Source: Tateyamaria sp. (lineage in GTDB: Bacteria; Pseudomonadota; Alphaproteobacteria; Rhodobacterales; Rhodobacteraceae). Taken from it: a DNA stretch of 14,438 nt. The notes beneath the pieces are model-generated. The model was given only the letters and a program-made list of their open reading frames with translations, was not told the origin of the DNA and did no database searches. Shown piece by piece: positions 5,818-13,955 of this stretch. Location of the stretch: the NCBI GenBank assembly GCA_018668195.1, contig JABITU010000262.1:1-14438 (forward strand), in the 5' to 3' direction. How positions within the stretch are numbered: the first letter of the stretch is position 1; each line of letters opens with the position of its first letter. The translations under genes were made by a program, and so were the position numbers.

Positions 5818-8265
5818 ATGGAGATGTTTCCCGTGGCCACTGAATTTCCATCCACCGCGCGCGTTGTCATCGTTGGTGGCGGCGTCATGGGCGTCGGCCT
5901 TGCGTATCATCTTGGCCATGAGGGATGGGGTGAAGACACTGTTTTGTTGGAAAAAGCGGAGCTGACATCAGGCAGCACATGGCACGCCGCGGGGCAGATC
6001 ACACATTCCACGTCCAGCTTTGGTTTGGGCAAATGTGTTGATTACAACATCGGGCTTTATTCGGGTGGTTTGGAAGCAGAGACCGGCCAGCCTGTGACGT
6101 GGCACGGGTGTGGGTCGTTCCGGCTGGCCTATACTGAGGATGAGATGGATTGGCTGCGTCATACGCTGTCGGTCGGGCGCTCACTGGGTTTCAATATTGA
6201 ACTGGTGGGGCCTGAAAGAGTGGCTGAACTACACCCGTTCTACAATCTGAGCGGCGTTCTAGGGGCGCTACACACGCCAGACGATGGCCACGTCGACCCG
6301 ACCAACGTCACCATGGCGATGGCAACGGGTGCCCGCCAAAAGGGTGTGCAGATCATCCGCCAGTGCCGCGCGACCAACATCACCCAACTGCCGTCAGGCG
6401 AATGGCAGGTTGAGACGGACAAAGGCACGATCACTTGCGAACATGTGGTCAACGCGGGCGGAACTTATGCGCGGCAAATGGGTGAATGGTCAGGCCTGCA
6501 ACTGCCGATGACGTCGATGACGCACCATTATTTTGTGACCGAACCTGTGCCCGAATTTGAAAACCTCGACACAGAATTGCCCGTCATCCGCGACGATAAA
6601 AAGGTGTCGGGCTACATCCGAATGGAACAAAAGCGTGGCCTGATCGGGATCTATGAAAAGGAAAACCCAAACTCGGTCTGGCACGATCATTGCCCGTGGG
6701 ATTATGAGAACTGGCTGTTTGATGCGGATTACGACCGAGTCATGCCCTATTTGGAAGAAAGCCTGAACCGCATGCCGATCTTTGCGGAGCTGGGAATTCA
6801 ACGCGAAGTGCATGGCGCGATCTCTCACCCACCTGACGGCAACCCATTGATCGGTCCCGCCCCTGGCGTGCGCAACTACTGGTGCTGCTGCGGAACACAA
6901 ATCGGCATCGGCTGGGGGCCGGGCCTGACGCGCGAACTGGCGCGTTGGATGGTGCATGGTGCGGCGGATATCTCTATGCGCGACTATGATCCGCGCCGCT
7001 TTGGCAGTTATGCCACCAAAGACTGGCAAGTTGTGAAGGCCGAAGAAGACTACTGTCTACGCCACGAAATTCCGTTCCCACATTTCAACCGTTTGGCGGG
7101 TCGACCGATCAAGCCGTCGCCTTTGCACGACCTGCTGAAAGCCAAAGGTGCTGTGCACGAAGAAGTCTACGGCTTTGAACGTCCGCGTTTTTTTGCCAAG
7201 GGCATCGCGCAAGAAGATCACTATTCCTTCACCCGAACGCCCGTCGACGACATGGTCGCGGCTGAGGTGAAAGCGGTACGCGGATCGGTCGGCATCATGG
7301 ATGTAACCGCCTTCACTAAGGTGCTGGTTGAGGGGCCGCATGCCTATGCCTTGCTGGACCGCCTAACGGCGAACCGGATGCCACAAAAGATAGGCTCGAT
7401 AACACTGACACATATGCTGAACCGCGCAGGTCGGATTGAGCTGGAAACAACCATCGTGCGCATGGCGGATGATCAATTCTATCTGGTGTGTGCGGCGTTC
7501 TTTGAACAACGTCTGCTCGATCATTTGGCGCAACACCGCGAAGCGGAAGACGCGACGATCACAGCACTGTCCTCTGACTGGTCGGCGCTTTCACTCAATG
7601 GCCCTAAGGCACGGGAAGTTCTGGCGGCGTGCACTGACGCTGACCTTTCAAACGCTGGCTTTCGCTGGTTGTCAGCGCAGCAGATCAATGTCGCAGGCCA
7701 TGATATCTGGGCCTTCCGCATGTCTTATGCGGGCGAGTTGGGGTGGGAGTTTCACATGCCGCACGCCGCCTGTCTGGACGTCTACAGTGCTTTGTGGACA
7801 GCAGGCGAGGCGCTCGGCATCGCGGACTACGGATCATTTGCCATGAACGTGATGCGGATGGAAAAAGGGTTCAAAGGGGCTGGCGAGCTGACCAATGAAG
7901 TCACTTTGGCCGAGGCGGATGTGCTGCGATTTGCCCGCGCCGACAAAGACTATCTGGGCCGCGACAAGACGCTGAACACCGACTTGAAGTGGGTCTGCAC
8001 ATATCTCGAAATCGAACCGGACGGCATGGCGGATGGGCATGGCGGAGAAGCTGTGATGCTGGATGGCCAAGTCGTCGGCTCAACGGCCTCGGTGGCTTAC
8101 GGCCCTACCGTCGGCAAAATCCTTGCCTTTGCCTATCTCAAACCCGAAGCAGCCAAGCCCGGTACCGCGTTAGACGTGGTGATCCACGGTGTGCCACGCA
8201 GCGCCCGCGTGTTGGGCGAATCAGCCTATGATCCACAAAGCCTGAAGCCGAGGACAGACTTATGA
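5818..8265 (+). CDS. FAD-dependent oxidoreductase-GcvT fusion, dimethylglycine/sarcosine dehydrogenase type
   Basis: This 815-residue protein has the domain order and length of dimethylglycine dehydrogenase. The N-terminal DAO-type FAD domain carries the VIVGGGVMG dinucleotide loop (residues 17-25) and TSGSTWHAAG, whose His (H56) is the usual covalent flavin attachment site. From about residue 430 on, a glycine-cleavage T-protein-like folate domain follows, with MEKGFKGAGELTNE and the YLGRDK segment near its end. The expected reaction is oxidative N-demethylation of a tertiary or secondary N-methylamine, passing formaldehyde to tetrahydrofolate. It leads the rightward operon and overlaps the next gene as ATGA. 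The start is uncertain: ATG at 5818 has no ribosome site, while the in-frame GTG at 5833 has GGAG (5820-5823) 9 nt before it and gives a more typical N terminus. The exact amine is unknown. Confidence 0.92.
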   Translation: MEMFPVATEFPSTARVVIVGGGVMGVGLAYHLGHEGWGEDTVLLEKAELTSGSTWHAAGQITHSTSSFGLGKCVDYNIGLYSGGLEAETGQPVTWHGCGSFRLAYTEDEMDWLRHTLSVGRSLGFNIELVGPERVAELHPFYNLSGVLGALHTPDDGHVDPTNVTMAMATGARQKGVQIIRQCRATNITQLPSGEWQVETDKGTITCEHVVNAGGTYARQMGEWSGLQLPMTSMTHHYFVTEPVPEFENLDTELPVIRDDKKVSGYIRMEQKRGLIGIYEKENPNSVWHDHCPWDYENWLFDADYDRVMPYLEESLNRMPIFAELGIQREVHGAISHPPDGNPLIGPAPGVRNYWCCCGTQIGIGWGPGLTRELARWMVHGAADISMRDYDPRRFGSYATKDWQVVKAEEDYCLRHEIPFPHFNRLAGRPIKPSPLHDLLKAKGAVHEEVYGFERPRFFAKGIAQEDHYSFTRTPVDDMVAAEVKAVRGSVGIMDVTAFTKVLVEGPHAYALLDRLTANRMPQKIGSITLTHMLNRAGRIELETTIVRMADDQFYLVCAAFFEQRLLDHLAQHREAEDATITALSSDWSALSLNGPKAREVLAACTDADLSNAGFRWLSAQQINVAGHDIWAFRMSYAGELGWEFHMPHAACLDVYSALWTAGEALGIADYGSFAMNVMRMEKGFKGAGELTNEVTLAEADVLRFARADKDYLGRDKTLNTDLKWVCTYLEIEPDGMADGHGGEAVMLDGQVVGSTASVAYGPTVGKILAFAYLKPEAAKPGTALDVVIHGVPRSARVLGESAYDPQSLKPRTDL

Positions 8266-9344
8266 CATTGCCCACCACGATGAAGGCCATGGTCACAATG
8301 GGGCATGGCGATCTTGACCAAATGGTGCTGCACACCGACTGGCCGCGCCCCGAACCTGCCGCAGATGAGGTTCTGATCAAGGTGGGCGCCTGCGGGCTGA
8401 ACAACACGGACGTGAACACGCGGTCGGGTTGGTATTCAAAAACTGTGACCGATGCCACGACAGGCGGCGCATTCGACGAAGTCGGCGAGGACGATCCGAC
8501 CTGGGGCGGCGCACCAATCACGTTTCCACGTATACAAGGCGCGGATGTCTGCGGGGAAATCGTCGCAGTTGGCGAGAGCGTCGATCCCGCCCGCATAGGC
8601 GAACGTGTCATCACCGATGGCTGGCTTCGCGATGCTGCCGATTTGGATGACATCAACAAAACCGGCTATTTCGGATCAGAACGTGACGGCGGTTTTGCGG
8701 AATACACAACGACGCCTGCCCGGAATGCGCTTGCCATCAAGTCCGACCTCACAGACGCCGAGCTCGCCACCTTTTCCTGTTCCTATTCCACAGCCGAGGG
8801 CTTGTTGACCCGCGCGCAGGTTGGGTCAAACGATACCGTACTGGTCCCCGGCGCATCCGGCGGCGTCGGCGGCGCATTGGTGCAGCTGGCCAAACGGCGC
8901 GGCGCACGCGTGATCGCCATGGCCTCCGAGACAAAGCACGCAGATGTGGCCAGCCTTGGACCCGACACCCTCCTGCCGCGCGCACCCAACGACCTGCGCG
9001 CCGCATTGGGGGATGAAAAGATCACCGTCGTCGCGGATATTGTCGGCGGTCCATACTGGCCAACCCTGATTGACGTTCTTGAACGCGGAGGTCGCTACAC
9101 TTGCTCCGGCGCGATTGCGGGGCCGATGGTTGAGCTGGACTTGCGCACCTTCTACCTGCGCGATCTGACATTTACGGGCTCAACCGTTATCACGCCCGAG
9201 GTCATGCCAAACCTGATCCGCTATATCGAGGCGGGCGAGATTAAGCCCGCGCTCGCCGCGACCTATCCTTTGGATCAGCTGCGAGAGGCCCAAGCCGCCT
9301 TTATTGCCAAAACGCACACCGGCAACATCGTCGTGACACCATGA
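8262..9344 (+). CDS. Zinc-independent MDR-superfamily alcohol dehydrogenase/quinone oxidoreductase-like protein
   Basis: This 360-residue protein belongs to the medium-chain dehydrogenase/reductase superfamily. The N-terminal GroES-like half contains VGACGLNNTDVNTRSGWY (about 41-58) and IQGADVCGEIVAVG. The Rossmann half has the NAD(P)-binding loop PGASGGVGG (196-204). The Cys-cluster loop that binds structural zinc is absent, and the usual GHE catalytic-zinc motif is replaced by GADVCGE, so it is closer to quinone reductases and enoyl reductases than to classical alcohol dehydrogenases. It has a roughly 30-residue insertion (about 58-90) relative to short quinone reductases. The start follows a GAGG site 8 nt upstream and overlaps the FAD/GcvT gene by 4 nt; the stop overlaps the next gene by 4 nt. 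It probably reduces or oxidises a pathway intermediate; the substrate cannot be read from sequence. Confidence 0.9.
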   Translation: MTLPTTMKAMVTMGHGDLDQMVLHTDWPRPEPAADEVLIKVGACGLNNTDVNTRSGWYSKTVTDATTGGAFDEVGEDDPTWGGAPITFPRIQGADVCGEIVAVGESVDPARIGERVITDGWLRDAADLDDINKTGYFGSERDGGFAEYTTTPARNALAIKSDLTDAELATFSCSYSTAEGLLTRAQVGSNDTVLVPGASGGVGGALVQLAKRRGARVIAMASETKHADVASLGPDTLLPRAPNDLRAALGDEKITVVADIVGGPYWPTLIDVLERGGRYTCSGAIAGPMVELDLRTFYLRDLTFTGSTVITPEVMPNLIRYIEAGEIKPALAATYPLDQLREAQAAFIAKTHTGNIVVTP

Positions 9345-10447
9345 AAATTACCCGCATCCGTATCTACAAAACTGACCTGCCTTACGTCGGTGGGGCCTAT
9401 GTCTGGGGTGCAGGCCATGCGATCGAAACCGCGCGGGCAAGTGTCGTTGTGATCGACACAGATGCGGGGTTGCAAGGATGTGGTGAATTCACGCCGTGCG
9501 GCGAAAACTACATGGTGGCCCATTCTGAGGGTGTAGAGGCCTTTGCCCGCCTCGCCGCGCCAAAACTCTTGGGCGAAGACCCGCGCCAAGTTGCACGGAT
9601 AGAGCAGCTTATGGATCACACGGTGCAAGGGCATGGGTATGCCAAAGCTCCGTTCGATGCAGCCTGTTGGGACATTTTGGGACAAGCCTGCGGTCAGCCT
9701 GTCTGGATGCTATTGGGGGGCAAACTGACCGATGGCGCGCCGATGTACCGCGTGGCACCGCAAAAGGCGACGGACGAAACCTTAGCGGAAATGGAGCGTT
9801 ATCGTGCTGATGGTTACCAGCAATTCCAGATCAAAGTCGGTGGTGATTGGGAGGCGGACATTGACCGTATCAAAGCGGGTGTTGCGCTACTGAAACCGGG
9901 AGAAAAGGCCATGGCAGATGCCAATCAAGGCTGGCGTGTGGACAATGCCATTCGGGTTGCACGTGCGACGACAAATCTGGACTACATCCTCGAACAACCA
10001 TGCCGCTCGTATGAGGAATGTCAGCAGGTTCGACGCATCGCGCAGCAACCAATGAAGCTTGACGAATGCGTCACAGGCATGGCCGCCGCTCAAAGGATCG
10101 TTGCGGATCGCGGGGCTGAAATATGTTGCCTCAAAGTCTCCAATCTTGGCGGATTGTCAAAGGCCCGCCGCGTGCGGGACTTTCTTGTTGAAAATCGAAT
10201 TCCTGTCGTCAGCGAAGACACATGGGGCGGCGAAATCGCCAGTACGGTGGTTGCACATTTCGCGGCAACTACGCCACTGGACTACTTACAAAATACAACC
10301 GACCTGATGAACTACAATACCCGCTCAACAGGTGTTGGAGGCGCGCGGGCCAAAGCAGGCAGGCTATATGCGCCAGATACGCCGGGCCTTGGAGTAACAC
10401 CTGATTTCGAAAGCCTCGGCGCGCCTGTTTCGGAGTATTCCTTATGA
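9341..10447 (+). CDS. Enolase-superfamily (mandelate racemase/muconate lactonizing) enzyme 1 of 3
   Basis: This 368-residue protein has the N-terminal capping domain and C-terminal TIM barrel of the family. Metal ligands are D193 (MADAN), E218 (ILEQPC) and D241 (KLDE), and the Lys/Lys acid-base pair is K165 (QIKVGG) and K265 (CLKVSN). A conserved D293 sits in SEDTWGGE. A Lys on each side of the active site fits epimerisation at an alpha carbon or syn-dehydration of an amino or imino acid. Overall it resembles the subgroup with 4-hydroxyproline-betaine 2-epimerase (HpbD) and cis-3-hydroxy-L-proline dehydratase, both from marine Rhodobacterales relatives. It overlaps the MDR gene and the next paralogue as ATGA junctions. 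Which of the two chemistries applies, and the substrate, are not determined by what I can see. Confidence 0.88.
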   Translation: MKITRIRIYKTDLPYVGGAYVWGAGHAIETARASVVVIDTDAGLQGCGEFTPCGENYMVAHSEGVEAFARLAAPKLLGEDPRQVARIEQLMDHTVQGHGYAKAPFDAACWDILGQACGQPVWMLLGGKLTDGAPMYRVAPQKATDETLAEMERYRADGYQQFQIKVGGDWEADIDRIKAGVALLKPGEKAMADANQGWRVDNAIRVARATTNLDYILEQPCRSYEECQQVRRIAQQPMKLDECVTGMAAAQRIVADRGAEICCLKVSNLGGLSKARRVRDFLVENRIPVVSEDTWGGEIASTVVAHFAATTPLDYLQNTTDLMNYNTRSTGVGGARAKAGRLYAPDTPGLGVTPDFESLGAPVSEYSL

Positions 10448-11550
10448 AAATCACACGCATCTCCGTCTATCAAGTCGATCTGCCGCTAGAGCATCCCTAT
10501 TGGCTGTCTGGTGGGCGGTTGAAATTCGAAATGCTGGACGCAACGCTGATCAAAATCGAAACCGACGCGGGTATTGTCGGTTGGGGCGAAGGTACGCCTT
10601 GGGGGCATACATATTTGCCGGCCCATGGGTCCGGCATCCGAGCAGGGATTGCGCTGTTGGCACCGGATGTTATCGGTCTGGATCCCCGCAGCCCAGAAGG
10701 GGTGATGCGGGTTATGGACGTGCAACTGCCCGGACATCCATATGTCAAATCCGCAATTGATGTGGCCTGCTGGGACGTTCTTGGCCAGTCCGCAGGCATG
10801 CCGCTTTGGCAACTGCTGGGCGGGAATGAAGCCGCTAAAGTGCTGGTCAACTCTTCTATCTCTACAGGAACACCGGAGCAGATGTTGGCACGGATCCAAG
10901 CCGCGGCGGACAAAGGGTATACCGTACACTCGGCCAAAGTTGGGGGCACAGACGTCGCTTTGGACATCGACAGAATTGAAGCAATTTCAGCCGGGTTGCC
11001 AAAAGATCATAAAGTGACCTTTGACGTGAACCGTGCATGGCAGCCCGGCGTTGCGGTGCAGGTGCTCAATACCGTCAAAGCACGCGATTGGGTCGAACAA
11101 CCCTGCCAGACGCTTGAGGAATGCGCCCATGTTGCTACCCGCGTTTCCAACCCGATTATGCTAGACGAATGCATGAGCGATTTCGGCGACCACTTGCGGG
11201 CGTGGTCTACGCATGCTTGTGAGGGTGTAAAGATCAAACCGAACCGTCTGGGAGGGCTGACCAAGGCACGTCAGGCACGCGATTTTGGTGTGTCTGTTGG
11301 CTGGCAAATGCATGTCGAGGATGTGGGCGGCTCTGTTTTAGCGGATACTGCAGCCTTGCACCTGGCCGCGTCAACGCCTGCGCCGAACCGGTTGGCAAGC
11401 TGGCTGTGTCATGATCACCTCAGGATTGACCTGGCAAGAACGCAAGGCGTGCGCAATCTGGGAGGACATGTCGTACCACCCTCCGCCCCCGGTCTAGGCG
11501 TTATCCCTGACCTCGAAGTCGTTGGGGATCCCGTGGCCGTCTACACATGA
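10444..11550 (+). CDS. Enolase-superfamily (mandelate racemase/muconate lactonizing) enzyme 2 of 3
   Basis: At 368 residues it is exactly as long as its upstream paralogue, and key residues fall at nearly the same positions: metal ligands D194 (TFDVN), E218 (WVEQPC) and D241 (MLDE), catalytic lysines K165 (SAKVGG) and K265 (VKIKPN), and D293 in HVEDVGGS. The active site is therefore intact. Differences lie where substrate is contacted: the capping loop near residues 15-28 (LEHPYWLSGG), a serine two residues before K165, and DVNRAW after the first metal ligand. The region around 318-345 also diverges strongly from the other two. These changes suggest a different substrate or stereoisomer, not a recent copy. 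A GGAG lies 8 nt before the ATG. It shares 4-nt overlaps with both neighbours. Epimerase or dehydratase activity on an imino-acid-like substrate is inferred. Confidence 0.88.
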   Translation: MKITRISVYQVDLPLEHPYWLSGGRLKFEMLDATLIKIETDAGIVGWGEGTPWGHTYLPAHGSGIRAGIALLAPDVIGLDPRSPEGVMRVMDVQLPGHPYVKSAIDVACWDVLGQSAGMPLWQLLGGNEAAKVLVNSSISTGTPEQMLARIQAAADKGYTVHSAKVGGTDVALDIDRIEAISAGLPKDHKVTFDVNRAWQPGVAVQVLNTVKARDWVEQPCQTLEECAHVATRVSNPIMLDECMSDFGDHLRAWSTHACEGVKIKPNRLGGLTKARQARDFGVSVGWQMHVEDVGGSVLADTAALHLAASTPAPNRLASWLCHDHLRIDLARTQGVRNLGGHVVPPSAPGLGVIPDLEVVGDPVAVYT

Positions 11551-12650
11551 AAGTCAATCGCATCACACTTTGGTCTGTCGATTTGACCAGCCATGAGACA
11601 TACTACATGGCCGAGGGCAAAACCTGCGCCACTGTCAAAACCCACGTGCTGTGTCTGGAAACCGATACGGGCCTCAAAGGGTGGGGCGAGGTGTGCCCGA
11701 TACCGCATTACCTGCCTGCCTTTGCGGATGGCGTGCCAAGTGCAATCCGGGAAATGGCACCGGAAATTCTTGGCATCACACCCACGGGTATCGACGCGCC
11801 GATGCGCAAACTGGATGGGTTCCTGCAAGGGCATCTGGCGGCGAAGTCTATTGTCGATATGGCGCTGTGGGATCTGTTCGGCAAAGCCACTGATCTGCCA
11901 CTGTATCAGCTTCTGGGCGGACGAACCCGCCGCGATATGCCGCTTTACCACTCGATCACCTGCATCGCACCCGATGAAATGGCGCGCATCGCAAAAGAGG
12001 CTTACGCCACCGGCATTCGCCAATTTCAGGTGAAACTCGGGGCGGACGCGGATTGGCAGGCCGACGCAGAGCGGTTGACCAAAGTGCGCGAGGCGGTCGG
12101 CACCGGGCCATTGGTTTATGGCGACTGGAATTGTGGGGCGACGAAACTGCAAGCGACGCGCACAGGCCGCGCCGTGGCGCATCTCGACATCATGCTGGAA
12201 CAGCCCTGCAAAACGCTCGAAGACTGCGCCGCTGTCCGCCAAGCCACTGGCCTGCCAATGAAAATCGATGAGGGCGCTTATGATTTGGCGTCGTTGCAGC
12301 GCGCGGCAGAGCTTGGGTGCCTTGACGCGGTCGCATTGAAGCTGTCGAAATTCGGCGGCATTTCAGCCATGCGGCGTGCGCGCGACCTGACGGTTCATTT
12401 GGGCGCAGAGATCTGTGCCGAATGCACATGGGGGTCAGACATCGTGACCGCCGCGTCGCTGCATTTTGCCGCCTCCACGCCGCAGGGTGCCTTGCTGAAC
12501 ACATGTGATCTGTCGTCCTACGTTGCCCCGCGCATCGCACCTGATTGCCCCAACCGCAATGATGGCCGCATCGCGCCGCCAACCGGTGCAGGATTGGGTG
12601 TTACACCGGACATGGAGCGCCTTGGCGCTCCCATTTTGGAATTGGACTGA
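11547..12650 (+). CDS. Enolase-superfamily (mandelate racemase/muconate lactonizing) enzyme 3 of 3
   Basis: This 367-residue third paralogue keeps the full catalytic set: D193 (YGDWN), E218 (MLEQPC) and D241 (KIDE) for Mg2+, and K163 (QVKLGA) with K265 (ALKLSK) as the acid/base pair. The stretch EQPC-x3-E-[DE]-C, shared by all three enzymes, marks them as related. The barrel-end position that is Asp in the other two (D293) is Cys here (C293 in AECTWGSD), with another Cys at 290. The capping loop (TSHETYYMAEG, about 14-24) is also distinct. The gene begins within the stop of enzyme 2 and ends 3 nt before the aminotransferase-like gene. It likely abstracts an alpha proton from a carboxylate, giving epimerisation or elimination; the substrate is unknown. 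I found no frameshift or missing catalytic residue. Confidence 0.88.
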   Translation: MKVNRITLWSVDLTSHETYYMAEGKTCATVKTHVLCLETDTGLKGWGEVCPIPHYLPAFADGVPSAIREMAPEILGITPTGIDAPMRKLDGFLQGHLAAKSIVDMALWDLFGKATDLPLYQLLGGRTRRDMPLYHSITCIAPDEMARIAKEAYATGIRQFQVKLGADADWQADAERLTKVREAVGTGPLVYGDWNCGATKLQATRTGRAVAHLDIMLEQPCKTLEDCAAVRQATGLPMKIDEGAYDLASLQRAAELGCLDAVALKLSKFGGISAMRRARDLTVHLGAEICAECTWGSDIVTAASLHFAASTPQGALLNTCDLSSYVAPRIAPDCPNRNDGRIAPPTGAGLGVTPDMERLGAPILELD

Positions 12651-12653
12651 GAC

Positions 12654-13931
12654 ATGCAAAAACTGACATCGCAATCCGATTGGATCGCGCGCGCGCAAGC
12701 CGTCCTGCCCGCTGGGGGCTTCGGCAATTTTGACCCCGGCATCATGATCGCGCGTGGGGAAGGCAGCCATGTTTGGGATGAGGATGGCAACGAATATATC
12801 GACTACCTCATCGGATCTGGCCCAATGCTTTTGGGACATGGCCACCCTGAGGTTATGGAAGCGGTTCTAGAACAGCTCCCCAAGGGCATGACATTCTTTG
12901 CCAACAACGCCAAAGGCATCGAACTGGCCGAAGCGATCGTTGACGCCGTGCCGTGTTGCGAACAGGTCCGGTTTGTCGCCTCTGGCGGGGAGGCTGACAT
13001 GTACGCAATCCGCCTCGCGCGCGCCTACACTGGCCGCGATAAAATCCTGAAGTTCGAAGGCGGCTATCACGGTATGAGCGCCGAAGCCCAGATGAGCCTC
13101 GCACCCTCAGCCCGTGTCAATTTCCCCCAAGCCGTTGCCGATAGCGCAGGCATTCCACAAAGTGTTGCGGATCAAATGTTGATCGCGCCCTACAATGACT
13201 TGGTCGCGGTCGAGGCGCTATTGACCGAACACAAGGACATCGCAGCCATTATCGCGGAACCGCTGCAACGGATCATCCCTGCCGCCCCCGGATATCTGCA
13301 AGGCTTGCGCGACCTGTGTGATAAACACAGCATATTGCTGATCTTTGATGAAATTGTCACCGGTTTCCGACTGGCCTACGGCGGCGCGCAGGAACGCTAT
13401 GGTGTGACACCCGACATCTGCACCTTGGGCAAAATCATCGGCGGCGGCTTTCCCCTTGCCGCCCTCGGGGCCAGCGCCGAGATTATGCGGCATTTCGACA
13501 AGTCGATTGTCGGCGCTGACAAATGGCTCATGCAACTTGGGACGCTATCGGGCAATCCCATTGCGGCAGCGGCGGGCCTGAAGACGATGGAAGTATTGAA
13601 ACGCAAAGGCAGCTACGACCGTCTGCGCGATATCGGTCGGACGTTGCAGGACATGCAAAGAAGCGCACTCGATGCCGCAGGTGTTCCCCATCAAATCTGT
13701 GGGGATGAGACCTTGTTCGATATCTTCTTCACGACCAGCCAGTGTCGCGACTACCGCTCCGCCAAGCATGATGATCCCGAGCGTAATGCGACCTACAATA
13801 GGGCGCTGCGCCAGCACGGAATATTCAAATCCCCGGGTAAGCTCTATCCGTCACTTGCGATTACTGCTGAAGACTTGGAACGGACGAAAGCCGCTGTCGA
13901 GCATGCTGTGCGATCCATTTCCATGTCCTGA
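12654..13931 (+). CDS. Class III PLP enzyme, glutamate-1-semialdehyde 2,1-aminomutase-like aminotransferase
   Basis: This 425-residue protein is about the length of HemL-type aminomutases and has the class III fold-type I layout. D232 in LLIFDEIVTGFR pairs with the pyridine nitrogen, and K260 in CTLGKIIGGGFP forms the Schiff base. FEGGYHG (134-140) and GTLSGNPIAAAAG follow the family pattern. The phosphate-binding SGTEA segment reads SGGEA here (110-114). It is unlikely to be the haem-pathway enzyme itself, because it lies in a catabolic operon and such accessory copies are usually transaminases. It may move or remove the amino group of a pathway intermediate, feeding a semialdehyde to the aldehyde dehydrogenase of the other operon. 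Its start is 3 nt after the preceding stop. This is the last gene before the weak terminator-like sequence. Confidence 0.9.
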   Translation: MQKLTSQSDWIARAQAVLPAGGFGNFDPGIMIARGEGSHVWDEDGNEYIDYLIGSGPMLLGHGHPEVMEAVLEQLPKGMTFFANNAKGIELAEAIVDAVPCCEQVRFVASGGEADMYAIRLARAYTGRDKILKFEGGYHGMSAEAQMSLAPSARVNFPQAVADSAGIPQSVADQMLIAPYNDLVAVEALLTEHKDIAAIIAEPLQRIIPAAPGYLQGLRDLCDKHSILLIFDEIVTGFRLAYGGAQERYGVTPDICTLGKIIGGGFPLAALGASAEIMRHFDKSIVGADKWLMQLGTLSGNPIAAAAGLKTMEVLKRKGSYDRLRDIGRTLQDMQRSALDAAGVPHQICGDETLFDIFFTTSQCRDYRSAKHDDPERNATYNRALRQHGIFKSPGKLYPSLAITAEDLERTKAAVEHAVRSISMS

Positions 13932-13955
13932 GCGAAATTCTCTCGCAGCTTTTTT
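13932..13955 (+). terminator. Weak candidate rho-independent terminator of the rightward operon
   Basis: Directly after the aminotransferase stop, GCGA (13932-13935) can pair with TCGC (13943-13946) across a 7-nt loop. A run of six T follows at 13950-13955, three bases after the stem. The stem is only 4 bp, so termination would be weak. Position and T-run are as expected for the end of this operon, but the pairing could be chance. Confidence 0.3.

Noticed and set aside
5764..5919. 52-residue N-terminal extension of the RpiR regulator
   Set aside because: It would run through the divergent promoter and into the FAD/GcvT gene, and it has no family similarity before the normal start.
6490..7029. 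179-residue open frame opposite the FAD/GcvT gene
   Set aside because: It is antisense to a well-supported coding region with no recognisable domain.
11541..12242. 233-residue open frame opposite the third enolase-superfamily gene
   Set aside because: It is antisense to a gene with an intact active site and shows no family features.
9341..12650. Possibility that the three enolase-superfamily genes are a recent tandem duplication
   Set aside because: Outside the catalytic motifs the proteins differ widely, including loops and C-terminal segments, so an old divergence or separate acquisition is more likely.
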